Shown here one piece after another: positions 1-14,058 of a DNA stretch of 64,000 bases. The DNA lies in NCBI RefSeq assembly GCF_015832195.1, contig NC_052018.1, forward strand, positions 113,915,316-113,979,315, written 5' to 3'. The stretch is from Motacilla alba alba (lineage: Eukaryota > Chordata > Aves > Passeriformes > Motacillidae). Below the pieces are notes generated by a model. It searched no databases, had not been told where the DNA came from, and saw nothing but the letters and a program-made list of their open reading frames with translations. The translations under genes and the position numbers were made by a program. Each line of letters starts with the position of its first letter. Within the stretch, counting starts at the first letter, position 1.

Positions 1-1574
1 ATGATGAAAAAAATTACTTTCAATTTTTGGTTTTCTTCCTGTTTTTGAAAGTTAAAAGGCACACTTAAGGACCCCAAAGAGCTGCCTACACTGTGTTCTT
101 TAATGTTACTATGTCTTTTCACACATACATATGTATTTATATGTATGTTAATTAACGTTTAAGGTTTTTATTCAGATTAACCTGAGATATTCCATGCCAC
201 AGCATGAAAATTAAGATATTTTAACGTTACCAGAATCCCCTGCAATTCATACTGTGGACCAAAATTTCATTAACATGGAATGTTTTGAAATAGAGTGAAT
301 TTCATCTCCTGCTGGAAATGCTTCTAAGGTTTTCCAACCCACTTTTATTAGCTTATATCCATTAAAAAATGATCATGCTACACTTTCCCATGTTATAAAG
401 CTTGCAGCAACTGGCAGCAATGAGATATTAACCCAGAAGATGACTAAATGAAGTAAATGGAAGAAAAATAGAAACTTGAAAATAATTTGCGCAAAGGAAA
501 TTTTTGGCAAACCAATCCTAGATTTATTTTTGAGTGATGGGTTGTTTGTTTTATTGTTATTTGTTTGAATATTAGCAGCAGATAGGAACCTGGATCAGAG
601 CCTTCAGCAAGATCCTCTTGTGACTGCTGCTCCACACCAGCCATGGAATGCTTCCAGAATGATCCCACTTAAAAAGTTAGGGGAGAAAAATTCTGCAATC
701 CAGAGAAATAAGGGTGTCAGCAATCACTGGCAATTATGTTAAGTGAGATGTTGCACTATTTTTCCCATTGGCCTCCCTTCCAGTTGCCAGAGAAACATCA
801 GCAATAGCTTTACAAGATGTTTAGAAGTGAAAAGAATAAGCTGTGAACATATTTAAGAGAATATTTTTGACTATTTCTCAATTTCTAACAGTCATTACTA
901 GAAGTGCCTATTAGTATTTCTCAAGCTGCAGAAAGGCTTCTCCATCTTCAGTGGGTTGTACTCACACAGGGAAAGCAAAATGAAACTTTATATCTCCATC
1001 TGTGCAAAGATGATTGGTGACCCATTGACCTCAGTTTTCCATTTCTGGTCTGCTAGCGTTTGTGTCCAATTTGGGTTTTGTATTTGGACAAGGAAAAATT
1101 ACTTTTAGCAAATTCTTCCTATCCTTTGGGAAGATGATTCCCCCATAATTTCTCCATGTCCATCCAACTGGGATGATTTTCTAATGCTTGTAGGTTTCCT
1201 TTATTAGAATTTCTGAGCAACAAGTTTATGTGTTTTCATGAACCCCTTGCAATTCCCTGTGTACAAACGTGAGCAATCAGGAGATGATCCCACAGGTCTT
1301 CTCTTGCTTCTCTCATTACCTCTTGGCTTTAGGAGTCTTTCCTGTCTTTGGAGACTTCTCTCCATCAGTTTGACTCTGTGTCTCAGTGAGTTTTGACCAG
1401 AAATATTGGCAGGGGGAGGTTCAGAGTAGCTCCAAAACCAGGCACTAGCTCTGTATGATACCTGAGCTCCTCCCAGGGCCACGCCTGCCTTGCTGGCACC
1501 TCTTTAATAAAAGTTGTGATGGCACCCTAAACTGGTGAGCAGACCCCTCAGCTTCTCAAAATCCTTTGCTATTC
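1..1574. other. AT-rich non-coding stretch
   Basis: No gene, transposon or RNA recognised. The ORFs here are short and show no family resemblance. The only local structure seen is an AT-rich hairpin at 123-148, annotated separately. It most likely belongs to an intron or intergenic desert. Confidence 0.6.
123..148. repeat. AT-rich inverted repeat
   Basis: Ten-base arms (ACATACATAT and ATATGTATGT) are perfectly complementary around a 6-base loop, followed at once by TTAATTAAC. It is low-complexity and could be a decayed TA/CA microsatellite rather than a functional hairpin. Confidence 0.6.
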
Positions 1575-2092
1575 CCGCTTCCCGACCTTTTTGCCCAGCC
1601 AACATTCCGTCTGTGGGACGACTGATTCTTCTGCTGAGAGCAGTGCAAGGTGCTTGGCAAAACGGAAAGTCGCTGCCTTGCATCTGGCAGGAGCCTGTGC
1701 GTGGGTCACCAGGCACTGGGGCACGTTCGTGGCAGACATGTCTCCCTCCATCTCTATCCCCACGGATATGTGCTGATCACTTGGTCGCTGCAGCCCTGAC
1801 TTTTTGGCCGCCCCGGTATCAAGTGACAAAAGGCGCACATTAGCGTGATCCCAGATTGTGTCTGTCAGCCAGGGTCACGCGAGATAAGCCGCCAGCCGCC
1901 CGCTCCGCCCGGGCACGCTACACTGGACATTAATTACACGGGATTCAGCACTTGGACTCAGCGTGCCAAGGTGCCTGGGCTGAGCCGGGCAAAACGCACT
2001 GGCCAGTGCAAAACGCATTACGGCAGCTCCCAAATACTTTCAGAATCCGAGACACGGGGTTTGATAAATCAGAGGATAACTAGATAATCGAT
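1575..2092. promoter_or_regulatory. CpG-rich, GC-rich island (candidate CpG island or enhancer)
   Basis: I count 32 CpG dinucleotides in about 520 bases, far denser than the flanks, where CpG is rare. This suggests low germline methylation, typical of promoters or active regulatory elements. The island holds a GCCGCC/CGCCCGCTCCGCCCGGG core at about 1889-1913, a TTAATTA homeodomain-type site near 1930, several GATA-type motifs at 1880-2085, an ATCGAT site near 2088, and a composite palindrome at 1989-2017. No first exon is obvious on either strand. It could be an unannotated promoter, a distal enhancer or an old GC-rich insertion. The CpG count is observed; the function is inferred. Confidence 0.4.
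1989..2017. repeat. Palindrome nested in a direct repeat
   Basis: The perfect 12-base palindrome CACTGGCCAGTG (1997-2008) overlaps and is flanked by two exact copies of GCAAAACGCA (1989-1998 and 2008-2017), spaced 19 bases start to start. It lies inside the CpG-rich island. Such symmetry can mark a dimeric protein-binding site, but none is identified. Confidence 0.6.
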
Positions 2093-5000
2093 TTCTGACA
2101 CATCGGAGAAGGGATCCAAGTGCCTAAAGGCATAGGTATTTAACCAAGAGAATACTCAGGTTTTTGTGGGTGAAAAGCTTGATTTGCAGCAACCAAAAGC
2201 TGAGTATTTTCTGGATCATAAAAAGTTGCTTTCTAATCTAGAACCATGCAAAATAATTTTAATTTTTATTTCAGTTAACTGAAAACAAAAGCGAGCTTCT
2301 ATCCTCTTTATTTCCTTTCCAGTTCTTGCAAAGAAATCAATTTATTTTTCTGCTTTAAGATGAACAGCGAGCATGGTTAGGGAAAAATATTTTTTTGCCA
2401 GGAAATGTCATCTTTGCTGTGGAAATGCTTAAGTTTCTCCATGAAAATGGAATTTCCCTTCAGAAGTAATTTAGCAAATACAAGTGATGGTTTTGTCCAG
2501 TGGCTGGAATTATAGCACCTTCCATGTGAAAAGCTTTTTGGCATTAAGCCTCCACCACAGAAAGCTGAACAGAGCCCCAAGTAAAATTCACACTTGTTCC
2601 TGACATGAAACCAACTTCCCAGTTCAAGGAAGGTTTAAGTGCCTGTTCATATCAATGTCATGAAATCTTTGCGGATTTTTAGTTTTTTAGAAATTGCAAA
2701 GGAAAGGCAGTTTTGTCAAAGAAATAGTCTCTATCCTCATTGCTGACAAACACAGAGATGAGAATCTGCTGGGATTCTCCACGGGACATCAGTACTAGGA
2801 GGATGTACCCTTCAATACCCTTCCTCTACCAGTTATTAATCCCTTTACAGCTGGCCCTAAAAGCTCCAGGTAGTAATATACAAATGGTCCTTGTCTCCTA
2901 AAACCTGGCACAACTCAAGGCAGACAAACAACAGGAAGAAAGAAATTTATTTTTTTTAAAAGCTTTGCTGTTATCAGTGTGTGGGAGGGAGGGGAAGCAG
3001 AGCACCAAAATTTCGCTGGCTTGTCCTGAAGGCAGAACTGGCCACAGGACTTGGTGCCACCTTACCCTAAGGTCACACTCCTCCTGTTTGATACTGGATT
3101 TTCTCCTTTCTCCCTCACTTTCCTTAAGGATTGGCCGGAACATCTACAACACACTTTGGCTTTGTTTTTTTCTGCACTTATAGACACACCACCTACCCCT
3201 GCTTTGCTGCCAGTCCCAGTTCTCTTGGCCTTTCTTTGTCCTTCAGACGAAAACTCTGAGCCAAGGGCAGGAGCATTTTGGATGTTTCCACACTAAAAAG
3301 CTGTCCTGAAGCACTCTTCTGATAGAAACGTAATCTGCACATCCTGATGGATTTACTCCTTGCACCTTCCCCTGGCCTGTCCAGCTGTCCCTCCTTGTTG
3401 CTCTAGATGAAGGTCATTACTCCCACGCTGACATCAGCCATTGATTGAAGGGCAGCTTTTCAGGCTGGAGGGAGGAGGAGTTCGGGGAGGGCAATAAAAC
3501 CAGAGTTCATTGTGTTAAATCTAGCTGAGAATCAGGTGTGAGCTGGATGAACTGAATAATAGCCCCAGTTAGCACTATGTGAGCACTCTGCTAAGTCAAA
3601 TTAAGACAGAAGACGGGCAGTCAGCACTGCACATTGCATGAGAAGATCTGGGATGCAGGCATGTGTCCAGAGTTACATCCACAAACTCTACAATCCAAGC
3701 TTACCTTTCTCCCTTCTCATTTTTTCAAAGCAGTGAGATTTCCTTCTGAAGATGATGGAGAAAAAAAAAATCTGGGTTTTTTTGCCTCCAAAATCTTGTC
3801 TACATTTTTCAAAATACGGGAGTTTTCTTACCCAAAAAAAAAAAAAAAGGTAGTGTTTCCTGAGTCTTTGGCATTCTTTTCATTCAGGAAATTCAGTGGG
3901 AACTTCAGTGTTCACATAGAAATAGATGTGCATAAACACACAGTAACTGATTTTTTTTCCACCCCAAACCACAAAGATGTTATCACTTTTAACCACTTCG
4001 GACCAAATTTCAAGTGCTGCTGCTGTGGAAGGAGTGAGACCCTGTGTACGTGAAATGACCTCTGCCATAATTCTATCAAAACAGTAACCTGGGAATGCAG
4101 GCCTCAGTACAGCTGTCTGGGTGAGAATTTCCTCGTTGGAAGTTGTTACCCTGGACTTTCAGAAGGGAATGGTGCTCTTGTTATGCCTGCAAGACAGGGG
4201 AGCCTTTTGGAGCCTGGCAGGCACAGCAAGCAGCAAGAGCTGTGTGGTCCAGCCGAGGAGTCCAGGAGCCCCCTGGAGCTTAGCAGCTCCACAGGACAGT
4301 GGGAGTGAGTGGACCCTGACTCTGCCAAGCCTTTTTGATGTTAGGCTTGTAAAGCAGCCACAATGTACTCCAGTTCAGCATTTCAGTCCTTTTATGAATG
4401 TAAAGCTTGAAGGAGGGAAGCTTTAAACTGGCTGAGGTCTCTGCTACTTTACCATTACAATCATAAAATCATCCATGGCGTAGTTCAGGCTGTGTAGCCC
4501 TCAATGATGAGGAGAGGTCCCAGGTCCAGAGTGCTGGTTTGACCCTTTTTAATGACTTCAGCTCTTCTGTGTTTTCTGCCTTCTTTGTCCACATTTGTGC
4601 TCCATAATTTCATGTGAGAATCTGCTTCTGTGTGAGAACAAACTTAACTCTGACCCACATTCACAAACTCTACAATTTTACTGCTGGAATCGGGTTTCTG
4701 TGCTTGCCTAAAATAAGTATGAATATGCTGATATTTTGGGAATATTGCAAAGAAAGGAATTTCAATGAGTGTTTTGGCAAGCTGGAGTTTTGCTTCATGG
4801 GTGCAGTAAAGATGGCAAAGAGTTTCTGTGGGTCTCTGAATGTCTCAATTCTGGCCCAGATGATTATTTCAGCACTGTTACTAGTTCTTATTTTAAAAAG
4901 GATTTAGTCATCCTTTCCCATCTAATATTTAAATGCAAGTAAGGAAAAAAGGGAAAGCAGCACCTCCCCTGTTCTGCTTCTCCGCCGTTAGAGATGGATC

Positions 5001-7005
5001 AGTACCTCACGAGGCTCGGCAGGTCCCTGGTGGTGTGTGTGAACCCAGGCTCTGTGTTAGGTTTACCCATCTGTAAATGCATGGTATTGCTGTTACCCAC
5101 TGATAAAATCCCACAGAGAGTGCTAAATCTTTGCCTAGATCTTTGACCCTTCAGCTCTTCACATGCTGTCCAGAGGAAGCCACCTTTCAGAGGAAAAGAA
5201 TGCCCTGCATGATGGTGATGAGTTTTAAAGTGTCAAGTAATCATTCCCAGATTGCCACAGGAGCAGCATCCTGCGGCAGGGACTAAGTTCTGTAATTTTT
5301 ATTTCTACCTAGCACTGTGTATAGCACCGAGCTGCCCAGGGAGCAGAGTCTCTGCTTAGTGAAAAATAAACTGTTATCAGCAGAAGCTGTCTGGCTGTTC
5401 ACGGGTCAGGAGTACGGGAGAGAAGAGGTCAGAAATAGTTCATATTTCTTTTGTGCTGGAACTGAGCAGGCACATTAATTGTCCTCTGCCTGAGGCTTCT
5501 GGCCAGGGGCTGTGGGATTTGCACACATTGTCACTGGGGCACTAATTGGGTGATCATTTGAGCACTGCAGCCCTACCAAGTGATGCAAAGCTGCTGAGCC
5601 GCCCTGCCAGTGCTGATCCTCATGTCTGAGCTGCTGTCAGCTGCAAGTACTTATGTCAGGTGGCAGCCAAAACCTCTCTCTTCTTTGGAAATCCAGGCTC
5701 TGTTGTGTCCTTTGTTTGCCCCCCCATCCCTCCCCCCAGCACTGCACTGTATTTCACACCAACAGAATCAAGTCACAAGTGGCAAAGAATAAAAATAGAG
5801 GTGTAGAGTGCATCTGCCATACAACTGGGATAAGTGTGAATATTAACTTTATTTTGAACTTCATATCATTGGCGAAGGCGAGAATAACGCATGTACTGTG
5901 CCAAAAATGCAGAAATTGGGAAACATGGCTTGCTCTCTTATACAAACACACCTTTATAGGCAGCAATGTCCAAGCACTCCAGCTCCTGGTAATGAAATCT
6001 GATCATCCAGCATTAACTCAGCACCTCAGTACTTGTATTTTGCAGCCTCACTAGTCCTTGTCCCTTCAGGTCCATCTACTCCCCCAGTCATACACGTGCC
6101 CACCGCAGCTGTCACCCAGGATTCTCCAGTCAGGCTGGAGAAACCTCACACATTGTGGCACTTCAGCTCACACCGTAGCAATTCTCCCAACCCCTGCTCC
6201 TGCATCCAGCAGTGCAAGTACACATTCCCAGAGATGGACCTGCCAAACCAGCCAGGGCTGCACTTGGGCCTCTTCACAACTGCTTTGCTCATTGTTTGTA
6301 ATTCTTGCATGCACTTACCAGTGCACAAATTATCTCAAGTGGCAACTTCTGCAAAATAGATCTTGAAGCAAGAATTTGGTTCAAGCTAATTGCAAAGGTG
6401 GAAGACTATGACGTAATTTCTGTCTCTGAGGACAGCTCTCAACGCACAACTGTACCTGTACTAATATGAGTGTACACTTTCTCTCCTTGAGTATCAGGGT
6501 TCTTTTTTTCCCTCAAAATCTTGGCCAATGCAAAAGGGAATTTCCTTCTCTGTTTGCTAAATCTCAGGGTATACCAGTGTGCCAAGAGGACTTTGTTCAA
6601 GAAAAGGGACTTTTTTCCAAGGAGATCAGTCTAGTTTTATTTTCTACAAGCTGCCAATGCCCTGGCAGTACAGTGTTAATAACCACCAGCCTCTCTCACT
6701 AATATATCTTAGGGAAACAGTACTTGATTTACAATTATTTTTTTTTAAAACGTTTTGAAACAAGCCCCTGACACTTGCAAACTTCATCCCTGGTACCCAT
6801 TTCTGGTGGTCAGAGGTCTATTGCATGGGCAGCTGCAATGACAGAAAAGATTCCTATCAGCTCTAATGCAAAGTGGGGGAAATTCTAGGCTAGATTTTGC
6901 TCTGTGAATCATACAAGCCGTTTCCACACACTTCCCTGGACACCTGGTTTCTAAACTGCATCCTCTCTTGTGCCACCCCTCAAATACTTGGCTTGACCCT
7001 TTTCC
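2093..7005. other. Non-coding stretch, no recognised gene
   Basis: Nothing gene-like is supported. The stretch contains an A15 run at 3834-3848, a C-rich patch near 5720-5740 and ordinary mixed sequence. ORFs of up to 139 codons (3634-4053, plus strand) read through homopolymers and have no recognisable domain, so they are left out. Confidence 0.6.
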
Positions 7006-7135
7006 AATGGAGACAATTCAAAACCCACTGGACACATTCCTGTGTCACCTGCTTTGGGTGACCCTGAGTTGGCAGGGGAGTTGGTCTTGGTCTCCAGAGG
7101 TCCCTTCCAATACTAACAACTCTGTGGTTCTGTGA
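7006..7135 (+). mobile_element. CR1 LINE, 5'-truncated 3' end
   Basis: The segment follows the familiar CR1 3' region in order: an AATGGAGACAATTCAAAACCCACTGGACAC-like block, a TTCCTGTGTCACCTGCT-like block, GTGACCCTG, GGCAGGGGAGTTGG and GAGGTCCCTTCCAA. It ends in degenerate copies of a TTCTGTG unit. CR1 is the main LINE of birds and usually occurs as short 5'-truncated 3' ends like this one. Only about 130 bases remain, covering the end of the reverse-transcriptase ORF and the 3' UTR. Several mismatches and a missing target-site duplication suggest an old, inactive insertion. The 5' limit is approximate. Confidence 0.85.
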
Positions 7136-10100
7136 AATCCATGGGAAAATTCCTGGAGGTTTCAGTAAGACTAGGTTAAACCCTTGAACAAACTTTGGGA
7201 AACGCTTGCTGCTTCTAAGGAAGGCACATCTCTCAATTTCAGAGACTGGTTTTGGATTAAGATACTTTTGGAGGTAAAAGTGCCAGAATTGAGAACTCTC
7301 TACAGGGCTGTCTTGGCTGCTTTAAGCTGCAGTTATTAATTTTAAGCATCAAGATTGGTGTAGGAAGATCTTAAAGGAATGTGGTCATCAGGTCTGAATG
7401 ACACAAGTACTGATCAGCCACTGTTTTGAAGGTCTAGGTCTGCACCCTCGGGGTCAGACCACCACCAGTATCAGTCTGACTGTGCCCTTCTGTTGCCACA
7501 GTTGTGCTGATTAATGTCAAATGAAATTCAGGTTCCTTTATCGCCAAAGTCCAATGTGGCTAAACAATAAACAGCTTTCCAGCAGGAAGTAAAACCTCCC
7601 CTCTGATATGCTGGAAACACTTTTTGGGAAAAATGTTTTCATCTTCTGTGATAGTCCCTTGTAGCATCTCCCAGCTGGCAGGTCAGGGGGTTGCTGAGAC
7701 AGAGGTTACATCTGAATAGTCATCAAAGGTCTTATTTTCTATTAATTTTCCACTTGAATATTTTTGGAAAAAAATTGAATATGAACAGAGTTTTCCAGAG
7801 TCATGTAGAAAGGTGGTGACAGAGACTTTGATGGAAGCTGTACGTTATTGCTCCCTGACTGCTCTGAGAGATTTGTGTGACCACAGCCAGTAGCCCTGGA
7901 GTGATGCTTTTGCTTGTGATTTCAAAGCATGCATCTCATGGCTGTCTTACCATGGAAGTAAAATGGAAGTATTTTATTTTACTGTTGCAAGGCAGTATTT
8001 GGATAAATCCCACTGAAAAAGGTACTATTTTCTGCTGTGGTGCTTTAAACATATCAGTCACTTGTCCTGGGTTCCCACTGGTTCCAGTGTTGTGATATGT
8101 GGGTAGATCAGCAGGTGCAGAGCAAGAGCAGTGACAAAAAGGTTGAAACAATCTTTGAAATCAGACAAAAATCTAAAATACCTTACTGCTTGGTTTTAAA
8201 TTTAAGTAAGTGTTTAAAAGGGAGTACTGTGAGTGGTAAGAGAAAAAATAATAAATATAAAAATAATTAGGAAGATTAGTTATTGGAAGAAAAAAAAACA
8301 AACTAAATCATTAAAATAGAAAGGTAAATGTTTGAAAGAAATGTAGTAAGACCTTGTAGTTAAATGGTTCATTTCCTGTTCCATTAAAACCTTCCTCCCT
8401 CAAGGCTAACTGGCATTTGCAAGGTTCTGCCCTAGAGGGAGGTTCAGGTAGTAAAGGAGAAAGGATCCAGAGGCAGGTGGAGAAAAGGATTACAGGAGAA
8501 TCCTCCAAAGCTGCTTTGCTCATTTACACTTTCAAAAAGGTGGTTGGTTACTTTGCATTCACAACTCTGCACACACACATAGAAAACACTGTATCAGAAA
8601 ATATTTAGAACTGTTTAGAGTTTAGAAATTTGTTCAGCTAAATTTTATAGCCAAAAATATATTTTATTTGGCTCCAGAGGTTAAAAGAGCATCATGCTGG
8701 TGCGTTCTATTCTTCAGGGTCTGAAAGGAAGGCAACACACAGCTCTTTGCTGCTCCTGAGACTGAGGTTAAATATCCACTTTAAAAACATTTGTTGATCT
8801 TACACAGCCCTTCTTGTGTGGCATGTGATTCCAAAGCATTTAGCTGAGTAGATTATTTGTAGCAAATCCAGGGATGGGGGGCCATGAAGCTAAGGCAGAT
8901 CCAAGAATACAAGAGGCTGCAATACACATGAGCATAAAAGAGCAGGTTCTACTATTCATCCCTTAGCCATGGTGAAGGCATCTCATTATAAACAAAAGCT
9001 AGGTCTTTCATCACTGCTCACCAATGAGCCATTCGTTATCCCATGTCAATGGGCTGGGTTGATCCATACTTTTTCCTTGTAGTGCTGTCTGGATGAGTAA
9101 TGAGATTTAGGGAGCTCAGGCTGAAGTAAAACCAATGAGGTATTATTGTCTAGAAGCAGCTAAAACCTGGATGTGAGTTCTTTCATTAGGCATTAGAAGT
9201 CAACTCCTGGGCTTCAGCAGCCTTCTTGGATCCCATGGATCAGTACCAGCCTTGGCTGCCCTGTGTTCTGGTCAGCTGCAGCTCTCAGTTGTGCCAGTGT
9301 TCCTCAGTGCCTCCCTGGAGGTGTTGATGGCTGTGGATGGGAACAGGGATGTCCCTGTAGTCCTGCAGGGCCTGGCCCCACAGCCCGCAGTGGCCTTTGG
9401 CTCAGGGACGTTGGCACAAACATCCTCTGCCAGTCACCCTGCTCCAAGGAGGGACTGTTAAACACATCACACTGAATTCCTCAAGGCCCCTGGATTCTCC
9501 AATGCGTCAGAAAACAAACCTTGAGGCCTCTTCTGTGAGCAATCATTGTGTCTATGGAATGCGAAACATTTCCAATTTGTGAAGGCGAGCTCGGTTGCCT
9601 ATACTGTACAAACACACACAAACACCATGTGGAAATAATAAATGTGTTTATGGTGGAGATCTGTGCTTCCTTTATTATTTTAGGATTTTGTCTGGATTTG
9701 AAACAATTGTTAAGAGCATTAGCTTCAGTCTTTCAGTACTGACATACTCATAATATTGACTTCACCTACTAAGGTGCAGCTGTACTCCTTCTCAGCATAT
9801 ATTGCATTATTTTTCAACATGCCAGTTGTTCATACACAAATATGCAATATTTAGGAAATTTAATGGCCAAACTGACATTAAGTAGTGCTCTTCCATATCG
9901 TCCAGTTCTTTTAACCTTTGACTGTGGAATTCGAATTTTGATTCACAGAAATTCATACTCTGGAATTCAGGAGAGGGGAAATTGTCTGGTTTGTAAACTT
10001 CTTAGTCCTCCTCTTAGTTTCCGAGGCAATACTTCCAGTTTTGCAGTTTAGGTTCATATTTAATGTAGCTCCAAAGATGCATTTTTCATGTCCTGAATGT

Positions 10101-11934
10101 CTCCTGGGCCTGGTGGGAGTGGGGTTGTACAAGATGCTGCAGCTGAACAGGAGGTGCATTGCCCATGCCCTCCACTCATGTAAAAGGTAACATGCCCTTT
10201 CTGCATGTTTTCCCCATTTAAATGCAAGCAGTTACTGATATATTTACCTAAGCCTTACTAATATATACATAAGTAAAATTTATTTTCCAGGAAAATTGTA
10301 CCATAGTTCTTTCAACTGGATTTTGAAATGTCTTTGTGAAATGCTATCCCTAAAATGCAGTATTCCATGTCAGATTGACTTTAATGTTATGAACTGAACT
10401 TTTTTTCCTGCCTTTTTTCTTTTTTTTTATATTGTCTCAAAATAGTTCCTCTGTGTTTGTATTTCAGATTAACTCATCATAGTTTGTCAGTGAATGAAGA
10501 GAATCAGTTTCTTGCCCAATAACAGTAATTGCCTATTCCATAAAATGCTTCAACAACACTGCAAGCGTAGAGACCTTTATGAAATGTCAGGGTTTCTGTG
10601 ATGAAAAACCTATGGATTTTTTCCAACTGTTGGAGGTTTTTCACTTGTGCAAGTTGGGAACGATGTGGGATTTTAGACACAAAATCATCCTTGGTCTGTG
10701 CAAAGTGTAACACCCTCCTTCCATTTCCTTCCAAACTCACCTGGGCGGTGGGATATGGGAGGAGGAGCAGAGATATGATCCTGGGTTTCCTACAGGAATG
10801 TGTGCAAAATAGATGTGGCACTGGAACCACAAGGTGTTTAAAAAGTACCATGAAGGATCCATGGTGGATATAAATCCAATGGATACCTTCAATAATCCTG
10901 GAATACTGTATTCACTTCAAATCTCTACCTTTGGTACTTAGAGGGCCTTGAGGAAACTCAGAGCTCTTAACTGAGCACAACCTCCCATCCACACACTAAT
11001 CATCCATTACAGAAACTCCATACAAGGACTGGGGAGAAGGATGAAGCCCATTTTTAGGATGGGTTTATTTTTATCTTTTTTTGGGAAGAGTTTATCATCC
11101 CATTTTTTTATACCTCCCACCAATGAAAGCTCAGAATGACTGAAATAGTACAGTCTGTTGGAGTGGATTCTTCCCCAGGAGACTGATTTTATTTTATTAT
11201 TACTGAAGAGAGCAGGAATTTATTAAGCCTCAAAAAGTGGAGGAACTGGAACTTTTCTGCCAAGGTAGACATATTCCCAAGCTGCTCCAGCCCCTCCTGA
11301 GAAGCTCTTTTACTGACTTTCCCGTGTAGGGGAGAGACACAATTTTGTCCATATTATCAGCTGACAAATAAAACAACCAAATTCAGACAGGGGAGGAGAG
11401 GGAAAATTTGCTCAAAAATATATTTAAAGACATGAGCTTTCCTGTAGAGAAGTTTGTTTGGTGAGAAATGGATCTCTTGCTACAGGCTCCAATTTAAACT
11501 GGCTGACCTAGAAGGAAGAAAGTGCCTGGGAAAGAATGAAAAGCAAATAAATAAAAAGCAAGAAGCAAATAAAAAATAGGTTTTCTCTTTCCCACTTTTC
11601 AAAGCCCTGTGGGTAGGATGGGACTTCTGTGTCCTACCTCTCAGGGAGCCAACAGCTTTATGTATGTTTGTGCATAGCATGGACACAACAGGGATCTATC
11701 ACACGATGGAGTGTGTGTTCCTTGCTCCTTGCTGATGCATGCTAATGACAGAAAAGTTAATTAAATCAGACAGTTGGTGTTTGCCACTGGTTCAGAGAAT
11801 GGAATTCTCCAAGGTTTGGTGGCCCTCAAGCAGATGGCATCCCTCCAGCTGGGTTTCCAGCCTCTCTCACAGCTACAGCTCACCCCTGAATTTCTACTTC
11901 TTGCTTTCCAGATTCCCACAACCCATGTGTATAT

Positions 11935-11973
11935 CCCCGTCCTCCTCCTCTTTCTTCTCCTCCCTTTCCCACT
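11935..11973. repeat. Polypyrimidine tract
   Basis: An almost uninterrupted C/T run (TCCTCCTCCTCTTTCTTCTCC and onward) on the plus strand. Such purine/pyrimidine tracts can form triplex DNA or act as nucleosome-poor spacers. Here it is best treated as simple low-complexity sequence. Confidence 0.6.
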
Positions 11974-14024
11974 CCCTCTATTCCTGATCACTCCAGCTCT
12001 TACACTTGTCTCCCACAGTTCCTGCTGAAACAACATTCAGCTGTAGTGGTGCTGATGATGGTTATGAGGAAGGCAGAGCAAGATAAGCCAAGGCTGAGTG
12101 AAATATCCCCTCTTTGTAACACACAGGGTTGAGAATTTGTTTGGCTTATAGAATGGGACAGTCTTGACCTTAAAGCAAACCAGAAGTTTATTCCAGATTT
12201 TAAATACCTCAGAATTAAGGAATTTCCTCTTTCCTCGCTATCTGGATCTTCTGTTTAGTCAAAAGCCCTTAAGAGACTGTTCAGTCATGCTAAAATCTCA
12301 TGAATTTTAAAGTTTTGTGTCTGTCAGAGCAGATGGGCACTGGCAATGCTTGGCACTGCAGTCAAGAGCTTGGCAGGCATTACCACACCTGCACTGTCTT
12401 TAAATTGCCTTTCTTGGGTGTGGTGACACAGGAATCAGGATTTGGGGAGAGGTTCACTGGGAGCTGCAGGGTTTTTCGGCCAAGTGCCACTAACGCAGTG
12501 ACAGAGAGCCTCGGTGGCACGGCCACCTCTGAGCAAGCTGGATCAGGGATGTCTGTCTGATACGCAGTCATGCCTTTGAGCTGCAGGGCTCTGCAGAGTT
12601 CACAGAGCACAGCTGAATAGAAAGGCTGATTAGCATCCTACCCATTGGGCCACCTCATTCCCATCCATGCAGTGAGGGGAGAGCTACTGAGGCAGTAACA
12701 AACACACAGATGTGGCAATAACAGCACGGGGGGAACAGCGGGTCTGTGTCTCTTCAGCAACTCACTTTTCAGCCTGGAGGAGCCCGCTCACGCACGGGAA
12801 GCTTGTAGAGGTTGGGAACCCAGTGCTTTTATTTGGAGTTCCATAAGTCATTCCATAATTGGTTTTGTTTGTCTGGGTGAGCAGAAGTGAGGGATCGTGA
12901 ACAGGGCAATGTAGGCTGCTACCACAACTGGCTGTGACTTCAGGAAGTGCCATAAGGCCAAAGGTGATGTTAAACTCCAAGGCAGAGGGAGCTGGGGGAA
13001 GAAGAGAAGCACCCAGATTGGTCTTCCCTCCCTGTGTTCCTGTTACACCAGGTTTGTGAGGTGTCACCTCTTTGAAGGACTGACCTGTGCACTCAAGCAC
13101 AGAGAAAATTTTTCCTCCAGTCCTCTTTATTAGGAAGGTTTGGTTCTCTGCCCAGTGGTTAAAACCATGCTATATAAAAACAGAAAAAAAATAGGAGTTG
13201 ATATCAATTATTGCTCGAGGCTTCAGTGACCCTTCACCTCCCTACAACTGAGCAGGGGCTAATACACAGAAGTTTGGAAGTCAGGCAACCTTCTAGCAGA
13301 ATAGCACATGGGACTGTGTTCAGGAAGGTGGTGCAGAAGCATATATGTATTCCACCTTGTGGTTGAGATGGGAAACAAAATTGCAAACTCTACTCAGCTC
13401 CAGTTGCTTTTTTTTTTTTTATCCTCTCTGCACCCTCAAGCCAGAAAAACTTTTTTCCCCTCCAGAAGCGATGTGAAATAAAGGAGGGGAGACAATAAGC
13501 CACACTCTCAGTCTCTTATTAGCAAAAATAGTTGAAAAAGACCAGAAGAGTGACCAAAAGTCAAAATAACTTGAAGGGAAAAGTCTTGACGATTATGTGA
13601 AAGGAAATTCAAATGGTCAGGGAACACTGATTTTTCAAGGACCCTCTGATGTCCTGACAGAAGCAGGAGCTTCACCCCAGGATATGCAGGGTGGTACAGC
13701 AGAAAAGAATAAGTTTGCACATGGAAGATTCTGTGATCCAGCAGATCAGCAGATGGCAAAATAGTGTTGAGCTTTTGTAATTGAACCTGTTCATTATCTA
13801 AAAAGACTTCAACTTTTCAGCTACTGCAAAATAATCCAAGCAGTCTTTTTGTTTGCTGGGAGAAGGTAAGAGTTTGCTGTAATTCTTAAATCATTTTTAG
13901 AAGATATCACTAAAGTAGTGACAGGGCCTAAGTGGAGTTTCATATCTTCCCTACACCCAAAATGAAGGGTGGTTTTGTTTCAGCATGTCTGCCCAGATTT
14001 GAACTTTGTTTAGAACCCACAGTG

Positions 14025-14058
14025 GAATAATAATAATAATTTTTTTTTTTTTTTTTTT
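14025..14058. repeat. ATA microsatellite joined to T18
   Basis: A short run of AAT/ATA units passes directly into 18 consecutive T residues. It is simple sequence, probably length-variable between individuals. No adjacent retroposed sequence is recognised, so it is not called a retrogene tail. Confidence 0.75.

Noticed and set aside
4441..4530. Possible reverse CR1 3' end (AATCATAAAATCATCC)
   Set aside because: Only a short AATCATAAAATCAT-like word matches; the following sequence does not fit CR1.
13821..13865. 45-base segment between acceptor-like and donor-like signals
   Set aside because: Very short, moderate signals, and such pairs are expected by chance in 64 kb.
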